DNA from: Nitratireductor aquimarinus
GTDB lineage: Bacteria; Pseudomonadota; Alphaproteobacteria; Rhizobiales; Rhizobiaceae
Assembly (NCBI RefSeq): GCF_046773475.1
Contig: NZ_CP177239.1
Location: 744,001 to 808,000, forward strand
DNA length: 64,000 nt
Reading direction: 5' to 3'
Positions 47,836 to 55,143 of the stretch are shown piece after piece. The stretch's first letter is position 1; each line of letters begins with the position of its first letter. Below the pieces are notes generated by a model. The model was given only the letters and a program-made list of their open reading frames with translations. It had not been told where the DNA came from and made no database searches. The position numbers and the translations under genes were made by a program.

Positions 47836-48984
47836 TTACGGCTTCGCCTTTACCGCGCCTCGTATTGCGGCGTCAACCTGTTCCGCAGCATCCGCCTGCA
47901 TTCCGGGCATTACGTGCGAATAGAGATCCAATGTGATGCCGATAGTTGAATGTCCCAGACGCTCACTTGCCACCTTCGGGTGAACTCCAGCCGCAAGCAT
48001 CTGTGACGCATGGGTATGGCGGAGATCGTGGAAACGTATGCGCGGCAGCGAAGTCTTCTCGATCAATCTCACCCATTCATGTGTGATCGAACGCGGCTGC
48101 AAAGGCCTGCCGTCTACCTGCGAAACCACGAAGCTGCTTGCATTGGGCCGGAGCCCGAGACGAAGCAGTTCTTCTGCTTGACGTGCCCTATGCGCCTTCA
48201 GTTGTTCCGCAACGCCGACTGAGAGCGCAACCGTCCGGGTATTCCCGGATTTCGGCTCCTTGTATCTGACACCCTCTACGGTCTGCTCTGCGCTTTCGAC
48301 AATCGAAATGATGCGGCTTTCGAGATCAACATTGCGCCATCGAAGGGCGGCAATCTCACCGCGGCGCAATCCGCACATGACTGCAAGCAGGACCGGTGCA
48401 AACATCCTCGTTGGGCGCATGGCTTCCAGCAGCTCTGCGGTCTGTTTCGCATCATAGGCCAGCATGGGCTTGCGCTCTACCTTCGGAGGCGTCGAGGCAT
48501 GAGCCGGATTCTTCACCAGCCTATCCCACACAACAGCCTGATTGAGCGCCTTGATGAGCACACGTCGCATGTGATGGACCGTTCGAGGGGAAAGACCACC
48601 CTGCCCGTCCCTGCGCCCCTCTGAGAGCGCCTTCGAGAATGCCGCATCAATCCGATCTGTCTTCAGCTTTGCAAGAGTGACATCACCCAACAGGGGAGCA
48701 ACTCCCTTCCGAAGTATCTCGGTATAGCGCTCGTGGGTCTTGTGAGAGACTGAAGGCTTGATGAAGGTGAGCCATTCGTCAAGGAACTCCGCGACTGTCT
48801 GCTTGGTGGGTTCAATGTAGTTTCCAGCCTTCAGTGCTGTCACGAGCCGCGCACACTCCTCTTGCGCCTGCCGTTTGCTGCCGGAGAAGCTGTGCCACTT
48901 CCTTCGGCGCTTACCGGTCTCATCATAGAGATCGAGGACAATTGCCCACTTGCCGGGGCTTCGCTCGCGAATATGACCCTTCAT
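47836..48984 (-). CDS. int: Tyrosine recombinase (phage-type integrase)
   Basis: Site-specific recombinase of 382 residues. An N-terminal AP2-like arm-binding domain (GKWAIVLDLYDETGKRRRKW near 11-30) is followed by a SAM-like core-binding domain (about 65-160). The catalytic domain has MCGLRRGEIAALRW near 205-218 (first Arg), then HDLRHTHASQML near 321-332 (His-x2-Arg), and GITLDLYSHV near 349-358 (Tyr nucleophile). All catalytic residues are present. It is transcribed toward the tRNA-Ser gene and lies 81 bases from its 5' end. It marks the left end of the mobile region that continues rightwards. Confidence 0.94.
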   Translation of the reverse strand: MKGHIRERSPGKWAIVLDLYDETGKRRRKWHSFSGSKRQAQEECARLVTALKAGNYIEPTKQTVAEFLDEWLTFIKPSVSHKTHERYTEILRKGVAPLLGDVTLAKLKTDRIDAAFSKALSEGRRDGQGGLSPRTVHHMRRVLIKALNQAVVWDRLVKNPAHASTPPKVERKPMLAYDAKQTAELLEAMRPTRMFAPVLLAVMCGLRRGEIAALRWRNVDLESRIISIVESAEQTVEGVRYKEPKSGNTRTVALSVGVAEQLKAHRARQAEELLRLGLRPNASSFVVSQVDGRPLQPRSITHEWVRLIEKTSLPRIRFHDLRHTHASQMLAAGVHPKVASERLGHSTIGITLDLYSHVMPGMQADAAEQVDAAIRGAVKAKP

Positions 48985-49187
48985 TCAAAATATCCTCACG
49001 GTCGAATGGCTCAACCCGATTGCAGCGCACCCACTGTCTGGGAAATCGACTGATTATCGCGCGAGTTAGGCTGCAAGTCTATCGGTTGATTCGGAGTGGG
49101 ATAGGCGGTTGACAAGCACTAGAACTGTGTCGAATTCAGTTGGGCACGTGGCTAGGTCGCCGTTTCTAGATGAGAAGGCTTCACGCA

Positions 49188-49379
49188 ATGGGACGAAGGC
49201 GCGCCTTCACCAAGGGCGAAATCATGGACGCAGCAAAGGCAGCAGCTGAAACCGGGCTGTACGTTCGCCTTCTTCCGGACGGCGTGATGGAATTCAGGCA
49301 TGAGCCTGGGAAGCGCGGCGAAACACCAGAAGAATATTTGCAGGAACGGCGTCAGTCACGTGTGGACTTTCGTCTTTAA
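49188..49379 (+). CDS. Small conserved protein next to the integrase
   Basis: A 63-residue basic protein, GRRRAFTKGEIMDAAKAAAE at the N terminus and a charged tail. The pattern resembles short proteins commonly found beside integrases in alphaproteobacterial islands, and an N-terminal HTH-like helix (EIMDAAKAAAETGLYV) is possible. I start at ATG 49188, 9 bases after GAAGG; a start six codons earlier is open. It lies 200 bases from the integrase start and points away from it. No function is assigned. Confidence 0.55.
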   Translation: MGRRRAFTKGEIMDAAKAAAETGLYVRLLPDGVMEFRHEPGKRGETPEEYLQERRQSRVDFRL

Positions 49380-49443
49380 TGGCCTGCTGGTTGTTTGTTA
49401 GGCAGAACGTCAACCTCTAGACCTAGCCAGCGGATGAGAGAAC

Positions 49444-49695
49444 TTGAAGAACGCGGACGCATTTTCCTATCCTCCACGGGGCCTATCACGTGTTGAGGCT
49501 GCCCGATACATTGGCGTCGGCGTTACCCTGTTTGAGGAAATGGTGCGTGACGGGAGGATGCCGAAGCCAAAACGGGTCAACTCCCGCAGGATTTGGGATA
49601 GGATAGCGCTGGATGCTTGTTTTTCCGACCTTCCTGATCATTATGAGAACAAAATTGATGCAGTGCTTCGAAAGGCAGGGCGGCTATTTGAATGA
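49444..49695 (+). CDS. Excisionase-like helix-turn-helix protein
   Basis: An 83-residue protein with a MerR/AlpA-like winged HTH: GLSRVEAARYIGVGVTLFEE at about 13-32, then MVRDGRMPKPKRVNSRRIWD near 33-52, with the Lys/Arg-rich wing. This fold is shared by Xis, AlpA and similar element-encoded excision factors. It starts with TTG at 49444 after GAGAGAAC; no ATG is available nearby. Being two genes from the integrase and pointing away from it, it is most likely the excision directionality factor of the element. Confidence 0.72.
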   Translation: MKNADAFSYPPRGLSRVEAARYIGVGVTLFEEMVRDGRMPKPKRVNSRRIWDRIALDACFSDLPDHYENKIDAVLRKAGRLFE

Positions 49696-49792
49696 CGCCA
49701 ATGGTGGGGTATGCCGCGAATTCTCATCTAATGACGTTGGGGCCGCTAGGGCCGCCCGCGTGAAGCATATGGCTCCGAGGTAGGGAGGGGAT

Positions 49793-50020
49793 ATGGCGGA
49801 AGATAAATCAGATATCATGAAAACAATGATAGACGAGATGCATTCGCTAAGAACGCAAAACCTAGATATCATCGGATGCCTTGTCCAAGTGTACGCTGTA
49901 TTGCGGCGGATCGCACCCCACGATACCTCACCGGCGTCTCAAGAGATTCAGAAGGAACTTGATACCCTATTTGATAGTATCAAGGGGACACTTTCTGGCG
50001 AGGAAGGCCACCGATCATGA
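49793..50020 (+). CDS. Small helical hypothetical protein
   Basis: A 75-residue acidic protein, probably all alpha-helical (MIDEMHSLRTQNLDIIGCLV), with an excellent ribosome site AGGGAGGGGAT before ATG 49793. It overlaps the next gene by four bases (ATGA), so the two are a coupled pair. The family is not recognised. The partner is a coiled-coil membrane protein, so a cytoplasmic adaptor is possible. Confidence 0.6.
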   Translation: MAEDKSDIMKTMIDEMHSLRTQNLDIIGCLVQVYAVLRRIAPHDTSPASQEIQKELDTLFDSIKGTLSGEEGHRS

Positions 50021-50310
50021 CCGACGAATCAAGAAATGTCAGTGTTGCCTTTCTTCGCAACAAGTTGGCTGACGAAAAGCGGAAAAACTTGAAATCCGGC
50101 GGTGGAGATGGCACATTTGATGGCATGGACGCACGAATTAAACGCCTTGAAGACGACTTCAGAGAGATTAAGGGAGACCTTAAGACTCTCGTAAAGGATG
50201 TCGCTGAAATTAAAGGCAAAGTTAGCGCTCTCCCAACTACCTTACAGCTTATAGGATTTGTGCTGGCGGTCCTCGCCATCGCGGGGTTGGCTAAGTATTT
50301 CGCTCCATAA
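50017..50310 (+). CDS. Coiled-coil protein with C-terminal membrane anchor
   Basis: A 97-residue protein: a charged N-terminal half, a heptad-like coiled coil at about residues 37-72 (MDARIKRLEDDFREIKGDLK), and one membrane segment at about 75-95 (LIGFVLAVLAIAGLAKYF). The same design, coiled coil plus terminal membrane helix, is seen in XhlA/holin-accessory phage proteins and in the DUF1515-type gene at 57416. It overlaps the previous gene by four bases. Its role is unproven; a phage-derived membrane protein is the best guess. Confidence 0.62.
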   Translation: MTDESRNVSVAFLRNKLADEKRKNLKSGGGDGTFDGMDARIKRLEDDFREIKGDLKTLVKDVAEIKGKVSALPTTLQLIGFVLAVLAIAGLAKYFAP

Positions 50311-50449
50311 TCACGCTTATCGCTTTTCTCCAAGTCCTGCCGAAAGGTGACTGTCTATGAAAAAGACGCAGTAATCCCTTAGGCCCGAATTCACGAGCCA
50401 AGGGACACTGCATTGCGTCGACAATCTGGGCCGACGTTTCACCTCAGGA

Positions 50450-50674
50450 TCAGTGTCGTCGAAGACGTGAGCGGCGAGCCCTTTCGGCTAGGATGAAGTG
50501 TAGAGCAGGCTTGTCCGCAATTCCGTCCTCAGCCGCATCATGCTCCCGATCATTCTGTTCTTCCACGACCTCAAGCTCAAAATCCGGATCGCCATCAATC
50601 TCGTCTAACAGGTCGATAAGACGGTCGATGGCATCTTCAATTCGCCGTCGCGCGATCGTCATTCGTCGCACCAC
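50450..50674 (-). CDS. Small hypothetical protein
   Basis: A 74-residue charged protein with a basic start (MVRRMTIARRRIEDAIDRLI) and an acidic middle (LLDEIDGDPDFELEVVEEQN). It lies at the end of the HTH gene at 50659 and overlaps it by 16 bases, so it is probably cotranscribed with it. No family was recognised. The gap 50311-50449 before it has no gene. Confidence 0.5.
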   Translation of the reverse strand: MVRRMTIARRRIEDAIDRLIDLLDEIDGDPDFELEVVEEQNDREHDAAEDGIADKPALHFILAERARRSRLRRH

Positions 50675-51234
50675 TCAACGACCAGTCGCCCACCCAGAGC
50701 CTTGACCGCACGTTCGATATGCGTATGGGCCACTCTTTGGCTTCCGGCAGCCTGCTGGAAAATTTTTCGACTGCCGAGAGAACGGTCAAGATCAGAAAGT
50801 GTCATGTGTAGCTCGAACGCCCTTTGACGGACGGCGTTCACCAGGAGATTGGTTGAGGGCTTTGGAGGCTTTCGAGCGAGCGAGATTCCGGCATAAGCCA
50901 TGCGTCCGGCAATCTGATTAAGTGACATCCCCATTTCAGACGCGATGGCCCTTCGGCTTTCACCAGCGGCAGCCAGCTTACGAAGCTTCATGTCCTCAGC
51001 AGCAGTCCAGACATGCCGTGAGGTTGTAAGATTGCACTTTCCTGCAAATGCGCGAATTGCGCGTCTGCTTCTATGTGGTAGGCACTTCTCGATTGTTTCG
51101 ATATCCGGCCAGTGCGATACGATGACTTCGTGTTCCTTCATCGTCCAGTCACTGCTTCGGCGTCTGACAGAGCGAATACGCTGAGCGCCTGCCGGTTCAA
51201 TAGGCTGATGCATAGGCTCTTGAGTAAGATACAT
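50659..51234 (-). CDS. SANT/Myb-like and HTH DNA-binding protein
   Basis: A 191-residue protein with a Myb/SANT-like region near residues 30-70 (DWTMKEHEVIVSHWPDIETI, then RSRRAIRAFAGKCNL). A second similar motif follows at about 72-115 (HVWTAAEDMKLRKLAAAGES, then SEMGMSLNQIAGRMAYAGI). Tandem motifs of this sort are found in GcrA-like and phage regulators of alphaproteobacteria. DNA binding is likely, the target unknown. An earlier start (MYLTQEPM) is used because it has GGAGCATCCA upstream; MKEHEV at residue 32 is an alternative. Confidence 0.65.
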   Translation of the reverse strand: MYLTQEPMHQPIEPAGAQRIRSVRRRSSDWTMKEHEVIVSHWPDIETIEKCLPHRSRRAIRAFAGKCNLTTSRHVWTAAEDMKLRKLAAAGESRRAIASEMGMSLNQIAGRMAYAGISLARKPPKPSTNLLVNAVRQRAFELHMTLSDLDRSLGSRKIFQQAAGSQRVAHTHIERAVKALGGRLVVEWCDE

Positions 51235-51392
51235 TGGATGCTCCTTTGATCACTGAAGCCCGCCCGAGCATCACGGCATTACCTTTATTGACCGATTTCA
51301 ATGTGTGATTGAATTAAACCCCGAAACCCACGATTTCCACTTGCCGCGTTTGTGGAACAGAATGATATCGCTGAGTGCATCTGGGTAGAACT

Positions 51393-51779
51393 ATGGGGGT
51401 AACTTTGATCACCATCGCAACCAGCGTGGTTTTGACATGCCTGTCGCTATCCGCCGTCGATGGCGACACCATCAAGTGCAATGGACAGAACATGCGCATC
51501 ATGGGACCGGGCGCGCCGTTCAAGTCAGGGATCGACACTCCAGAGATCCGCAACGCGAAATGCCCGAAGGAAAAGCTGCTGGGCAAACAGGCCAAACTGC
51601 GGCTGGCCGAGCTTCTGCGGGAGGACGTGAAGATCGAGGACAGCGGCGAGCGTGACCGCTGGAAGCGGCCACTTGTGTGGGTGCGGATGCCAAACGGGAA
51701 GACTGCGGGGGAAATCCTGATGGCGGATGGTTACGCTGTTCGCTGGCAGCCGAAGTACAGGTCGGCATGGTGCGAGTAG
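51393..51779 (+). CDS. SNase-like (thermonuclease) family protein
   Basis: A 128-residue secreted or membrane-anchored nuclease-fold protein. A hydrophobic N terminus (about residues 2-22) is followed by the staphylococcal-nuclease start VDGDTIKCNGQNMRI, the catalytic block PFKSGIDTPEIR near 42-53, LGKQAKLRLAELL, and later RDRWKRPLVWVRMPNGKTAG near 84-103. The Arg in MRI, the Glu in TPE and an Arg in the later block match the expected catalytic trio. ATG 51393 is preferred to a GTG six codons before. Similar genes are frequent on alphaproteobacterial mobile elements. The next gene begins inside its end. Confidence 0.78.
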   Translation: MGVTLITIATSVVLTCLSLSAVDGDTIKCNGQNMRIMGPGAPFKSGIDTPEIRNAKCPKEKLLGKQAKLRLAELLREDVKIEDSGERDRWKRPLVWVRMPNGKTAGEILMADGYAVRWQPKYRSAWCE

Positions 51780-52033
51780 ACAATGCGCTCACTGAGCTCC
51801 GAGACATCGTGTCTGGCCGCTCACATGTCGATGAGGCTAGGTGCCGGCGTCTGCTGCTGCGCGCCACCAGCGCAATCCCAGACCTGAACCTCGCGGCCAC
51901 ACTAAGCGACCGCGCGGGCCTCATGATTGTGACGCTCGATATGGTCGAGGCTCTGGGCGACGACCGCGCGCACCACGTTGAGATGATCATGGACACTCTG
52001 AACGAGATCGAGCGAGCGAGCCAACCGCAGTAG
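51767..52033 (+). CDS. Hypothetical helical protein
   Basis: An 88-residue protein (MVRVDNALTELRDIVSGRSH at the start) with likely alpha-helical content and His/Asp-rich segments (ALGDDRAHHVEMIMDTLNEI). It overlaps the SNase-like gene by 13 bases in another frame and is therefore likely cotranscribed. I recognise no family. It has no signal or membrane segment. Confidence 0.5.
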   Translation: MVRVDNALTELRDIVSGRSHVDEARCRRLLLRATSAIPDLNLAATLSDRAGLMIVTLDMVEALGDDRAHHVEMIMDTLNEIERASQPQ

Positions 52034-52107
52034 TTGTCTTCCCTCGCGAGGGCGACATCACAACGAATTCGTTGGCGCTTGGCCGCAGTTGATGATTAAG
52101 CTACCTG

Positions 52108-52527
52108 ATGACATCTGAGCTTGAAACACTTGCCCGCCAGCTTTACGCCGAGAACAACGGTCGGGCTTGGGACGACGAAAGCTGGAATGTCCGCGACGAT
52201 TGGATGAGCGCCGCGCGCCAAAGGTTCGACGCCAACGGCCAGAAGTTGTCAACCAGCAGGCAGCACCAAGGCGCTGCAATCCGAGCACCCGTGACAGTTC
52301 GGAACGGTGCGGTGGATGCTGCTTCTCCGGACAAGCGCAAAAAGAGCTCAAGCGCGGGGCTCCCCAATAAGCAATCCATGACTGAACGCCGCGCTCAAGT
52401 GACTGATACAAATGCGCGCCGTATTCTGCAGAATGAAGAAGCAGAACGTCGCGAAAAATCGAAGCGCCTCAAACAAGCTCGAATTGCCGCTGAACTCAAA
52501 GCGGCGGATGGCGATGGGGGCGTTTAG
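52108..52527 (+). CDS. Hypothetical basic protein
   Basis: A 139-residue hydrophilic protein. The N terminus (LETLARQLYAENNGRAWDDE) looks folded, and the C-terminal half is Lys/Arg/Glu/Ala-rich and probably one long helix (RREKSKRLKQARIAAELKAA). No recognised domain. It ends just before a strong hairpin terminator at 52538. The ribosome site before ATG 52108 is weak. It could be a phage or plasmid accessory protein. Confidence 0.5.
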   Translation: MTSELETLARQLYAENNGRAWDDESWNVRDDWMSAARQRFDANGQKLSTSRQHQGAAIRAPVTVRNGAVDAASPDKRKKSSSAGLPNKQSMTERRAQVTDTNARRILQNEEAERREKSKRLKQARIAAELKAADGDGGV

Positions 52528-52531
52528 AAAA

Positions 52532-52557
52532 CAAAAAAGCGGGCCAAAGCCCGCTTC
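52532..52557. terminator. Strong hairpin with A/T tracts
   Basis: AGCGGGC and GCCCGCT form a 7-bp stem with a CAAA loop at 52538-52555, flanked by a run of six A on its left. On the minus strand this reads as a classical intrinsic terminator (stem then TTTTTTG). On the plus strand it would end the gene at 52108-52527, though less strongly. Confidence 0.7.
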
Positions 52558-52778
52558 CCTTCGTTCCTGCGACTACACGAGTGCCGGTACCTTCATGGTC
52601 ACCACGCGGTCTCTCAGGTCAAATCCAGAGCCGTTCCCGGGAGCCTCACCACATATCTTGCAGGACGTTCCGCGCCAGTTCAGCGTCTGATTGGGAGCTT
52701 ATGGACGCTTTCCTATCGGATAGCAAGAAAATAATCATTCGCGCTCGACTTTTGCGCGAAACAGGCGCACCGTGACAT

Positions 52779-52892
52779 ATGAAAACAATCAACCTCATCA
52801 TATCTGAGACCACCTGGTTCCTGGCAATTCTCGCTATGATTTCAGCGTGCGGATGGTTCGCATATATCGTTTTGACCAGCATCACTTGGTAA
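52779..52892 (+). CDS. Possible 37-residue membrane peptide
   Basis: A short frame from ATG 52779 encodes 37 residues that are almost one membrane segment (TWFLAILAMISACGWFAYIV). The region 52558-53122 otherwise has no gene. A ribosome site is not clear (GACAT only), and coding statistics cannot be judged at this length. It could be a small membrane protein of the element or chance. Confidence 0.22.
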   Translation: MKTINLIISETTWFLAILAMISACGWFAYIVLTSITW

Positions 52893-53033
52893 GTCGCCGG
52901 AGTTACCAAGCCGGCTGCGGACATGAAGGCGATATCCGCCTAGTCATGCATATCTGCCGGCCCACGATATAGTAAGTGATTTGCGAACATTACCAAATGA
53001 GCGCATAAAGCAGCCGGAAACTGGAAGTTGCCG

Positions 53034-53054
53034 ACGAGTTCCAAAGGAACTCGT
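53034..53054. repeat. Perfect 9-bp inverted repeat
   Basis: ACGAGTTCC and GGAACTCGT around AAA, about 70 bases before the DUF1344-like gene. It could be a terminator for something upstream, an operator, or an RNA stem in the leader. No T-tract follows. Confidence 0.45.
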
Positions 53055-53122
53055 GACCCGACATCTTTACGACGGTTTCCATTCACCAAGGTCAATTTGA
53101 TCTGTTTTTTGGAGTGACGACA

Positions 53123-53398
53123 ATGCGCGCACTCACAACACTTCTATCAGCTTCACTTTTCTCAATCCTGGCATCCACCGCGATGGCAGAAACAACGGGT
53201 GGAACCATCAATCACTTCGATCGTGGTGCCCAAACCATCACCATGAACAGCGGCAAACTGTTTTCGCTGCCTTCATGGGACATGGTTTATGGCTTCTCGG
53301 CAGGCGACCAGGTGGTTGTTACCTGGGCCAGTGATGGTGCCAACAGCATTGTTTCTAAACTGGTCAAGGTCCCCCAATCCAATAGCGGCGAATCTTGA
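53123..53398 (+). CDS. DUF1344-like secreted protein
   Basis: A 91-residue periplasmic protein with a good signal peptide (MRALTTLLSASLFSILASTA, cleavage after AMA near residue 22). The mature part, GGTINHFDRGAQTITMNSGK then LFSLPSWDMVYGFSAGDQVV, is a small beta-rich domain like the DUF1344 proteins common in Rhizobiales. GGAG lies 9 bases upstream of ATG 53123. It is followed by a hairpin. The function of the family is not known. Confidence 0.72.
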   Translation: MRALTTLLSASLFSILASTAMAETTGGTINHFDRGAQTITMNSGKLFSLPSWDMVYGFSAGDQVVVTWASDGANSIVSKLVKVPQSNSGES

Positions 53399-53417
53399 GA
53401 CAGCAGCTGAGGCGGCG

Positions 53418-53440
53418 GCGACAGCCGTCGCTTTGGGTTT
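53418..53440 (+). terminator. Hairpin after the DUF1344-like gene
   Basis: GCGAC and GTCGC with an AGCC loop, extended by further G-C pairs on the left, and followed by TTTGGGTTTT. It lies 20 bases after the stop of the DUF1344-like gene, with a T-rich tail that fits an intrinsic terminator. Confidence 0.5.
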
Positions 53441-53462
53441 TCGAACGAAGGGACGTCTTCTC

Positions 53463-53804
53463 ATGCTACCCATTGATAAAGCTGACCAAACCTCTCCGAT
53501 CCCGCTGACAGCAAGCGACAGCGATGAAACGATGAAGGCTCAGCAATATGGACGTCGAATTGAGATCGATGGCTCCTGGACTGTGTACCAAGTCTTCACA
53601 GGAATCCCTGTCCAGCGGGCTGGCATTCCCATGGCTGGCTTGTCACGCGCTGACGCAACATCACGCATGCTGCTCAACAACCAAAGGCAGAAGAGACCAG
53701 TTGGGATATTTGTGAAATCAGCGCAAATTTCCATGTGGCGCAGATCACGCTCATTGAGCATTGCTGCATGGAAAAACTGGAAGGCAAAATCTGCCGGGCA
53801 TTGA
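53463..53804 (+). CDS. Small protein with DGSWT motif (copy 1)
   Basis: A 113-residue protein whose centre reads RRIEIDGSWTVYQVFTGIPV near residues 31-50, followed by GLSRADATSRMLLNNQRQKR. The C-terminal 30 residues are basic and could be a late extension. A clearly related sequence occurs in the minus-strand gene at 54161 (RRIEADGSWTIYKVLGRAAI). The pair defines a small family with the pattern RRIE-x-DGSWT-[VI]-Y. No known domain is recognised. It starts at ATG 53463, and no signal peptide is present. Confidence 0.55.
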   Translation: MLPIDKADQTSPIPLTASDSDETMKAQQYGRRIEIDGSWTVYQVFTGIPVQRAGIPMAGLSRADATSRMLLNNQRQKRPVGIFVKSAQISMWRRSRSLSIAAWKNWKAKSAGH

Positions 53805-53829
53805 TATGCAAGAAGCCTCAAAACCCCAG

Positions 53830-54090
53830 CTAACGAAAGTCCTTTGCGGTGAGAACGTAACCGGTTTGGCGGCCACGCGCGTATACTTTCTGCGCCACGT
53901 CATAGACCCTTACCCGCGCCGCATCAAAGGCATCAAGCAACTCCGCTTCCACCACCCCACCGCGTGTCGAAACCAGAGCATCCGCCTGAAGGAAAAATGG
54001 GACTTCGAACAAGCCATCATAACCCAGGAAGCGGACACAGCGTCTGCTCCTGTCATAGCTTCTGGCTTTATTCGGAAAATCCAGTCCCAT
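53830..54090 (-). CDS. DUF1488 family protein
   Basis: An 86-residue protein of the DUF1488 family: LDFPNKARSYDRSRRCVRFL at the start, DGLFEVPFFLQADALV in the middle, and VYDVAQKVYARGRQTGYVLT at the end. The motifs FPN-x3-RSYD and KVYARGR are the usual marks. The family is common in Rhizobiales and has no known activity. It lies between the two DGSWT-motif genes, on the same strand as the second, 70 bases apart. Confidence 0.8.
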   Translation of the reverse strand: MGLDFPNKARSYDRSRRCVRFLGYDGLFEVPFFLQADALVSTRGGVVEAELLDAFDAARVRVYDVAQKVYARGRQTGYVLTAKDFR

Positions 54091-54160
54091 CTTCCCGTCT
54101 TTCGTATTGTCGTGCGTGGATCACGCCGGATCAGGACATATATCGTGGCAGACCAGGCAG

Positions 54161-54394
54161 TCAGCGCGAGTTGAGGGCTGCAAGCCAGATCGCGCTTTGC
54201 TGACGATCCATGCCAGTGAGAAACTCTCTGCTTATGGCCGCACGACCGAGAACCTTGTAGATTGTCCAGGATCCGTCCGCCTCGATCCTGCGAACAAACC
54301 TGGTAGCAGCCTCTTCAGGCAGGACCATCCCGCCTTCGTTTTCCCAGACATCCAGGTAGTCCGGCTGGGAAACTGTTTCGGACCTGCGCGTCAT
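54161..54394 (-). CDS. Small protein with DGSWT motif (copy 2)
   Basis: A 77-residue protein: an acidic N terminus (DYLDVWENEGGMVLPEEAAT) followed by RFVRRIEADGSWTIYKVLGR near 33-52 and AISREFLTGMDRQQSAIWLA. The second half aligns with the centre of the protein encoded at 53463. It overlaps the gene at 54391 by four bases (ATGA), so they are one transcription unit. No known family. The conserved Trp and Tyr suggest a small beta domain. Confidence 0.62.
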   Translation of the reverse strand: MTRRSETVSQPDYLDVWENEGGMVLPEEAATRFVRRIEADGSWTIYKVLGRAAISREFLTGMDRQQSAIWLAALNSR

Positions 54395-54654
54395 GAGAGT
54401 TTCCGATCTTTGTCCAACGCATCTTCGAGTTCTGCAGGGTCGATTTGCATCATCTGCGTTTTCATCGTTTCGGTTCCGACAGCCGGCAGATGAATGAAAG
54501 TCGACACTCCTCGCCAGGCGATCCAGGACAAGCCCTCTATGACCTCTTCGTCTCTTTCTACCCGATACTCGCCGGCCGGCATTGGCCGGTCAAACCCTTG
54601 GAGAAGAAAGGTTTCGTGAAATCGAACCGTGTACCTGATGGTGCGCGTAAGCAT
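54391..54654 (-). CDS. Conserved hypothetical protein
   Basis: An 87-residue protein: IRYTVRFHETFLLQGFDRPM, then PAGEYRVERDEEVIEGLSWI and AWRGVSTFIHLPA. I recall short proteins with this F..PF.L.G......G.Y.V..DEE.IEGLS.. pattern as widespread in Rhizobiales genomes, of unknown function. ATG 54654 starts the conserved part; an ATG five codons earlier is possible. It is the first gene of a two-gene unit with the DGSWT protein. Confidence 0.62.
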   Translation of the reverse strand: MLTRTIRYTVRFHETFLLQGFDRPMPAGEYRVERDEEVIEGLSWIAWRGVSTFIHLPAVGTETMKTQMMQIDPAELEDALDKDRKLS

Positions 54655-55143
54655 GGCTGCATACTCCACGAGAGGAGCGCCTTCCTGCTCAACCGTTTTT
54701 CACTTGATAAATCGAACAGACATCAATTAGGAGACAGATCGCCTTTCGTCACCAGTCCATGCCTGAGTGTGCTGACTGTCATTATATTCGGAAGGCCATT
54801 TCAAAATCGATTGACGCCAGCGAACATCTAAGAGTGATCGTCCGCCTCCATTGAGTTGTCATCGCGGCACGGCAACGACCACTACCGAAGAGTATAGCAC
54901 CATTCCAATACCCGACCTAGCGAAGTTGTGAAGCTCCGAATTGGTGAGTTAGACCACCGCAAAAAAGCCCCGCCACCTAAGAAGATAGCAGGGCAATATG
55001 GGCACAATAATATGTTGCCGAGAGGACTTTCGGCATTGCTACGAAAGCACAATTACCAGCGCACACACAAGCCATACCCTAATCATCGCGCTGTCGACGC
55101 CATTATCGATCCGTTTGCCTTTCATGACGGCCCTCCCCGATAG
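54655..55143. other. Intergenic region without a clear gene
   Basis: About 490 bases. An open frame at 54928-55143 (71 residues, Lys/His/Pro-rich) has no ribosome site or recognisable fold and is not called. The left part should hold the promoter of the 54391 unit. The right end abuts the SRAP remnant, so part of the stretch may be a scar of the deletion that removed the SRAP N terminus. Confidence 0.4.

Noticed and set aside
52646..52924. 92-codon minus-strand frame that would end near the strong 52538 hairpin
   Set aside because: No ribosome site or family. The terminator alone is not enough, although it remains possible that a minus-strand transcript ends there.
54928..55143. 71-codon frame left of the SRAP remnant
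   Set aside because: Composition and lack of start signals suggest chance; it does not supply the missing SRAP N terminus.
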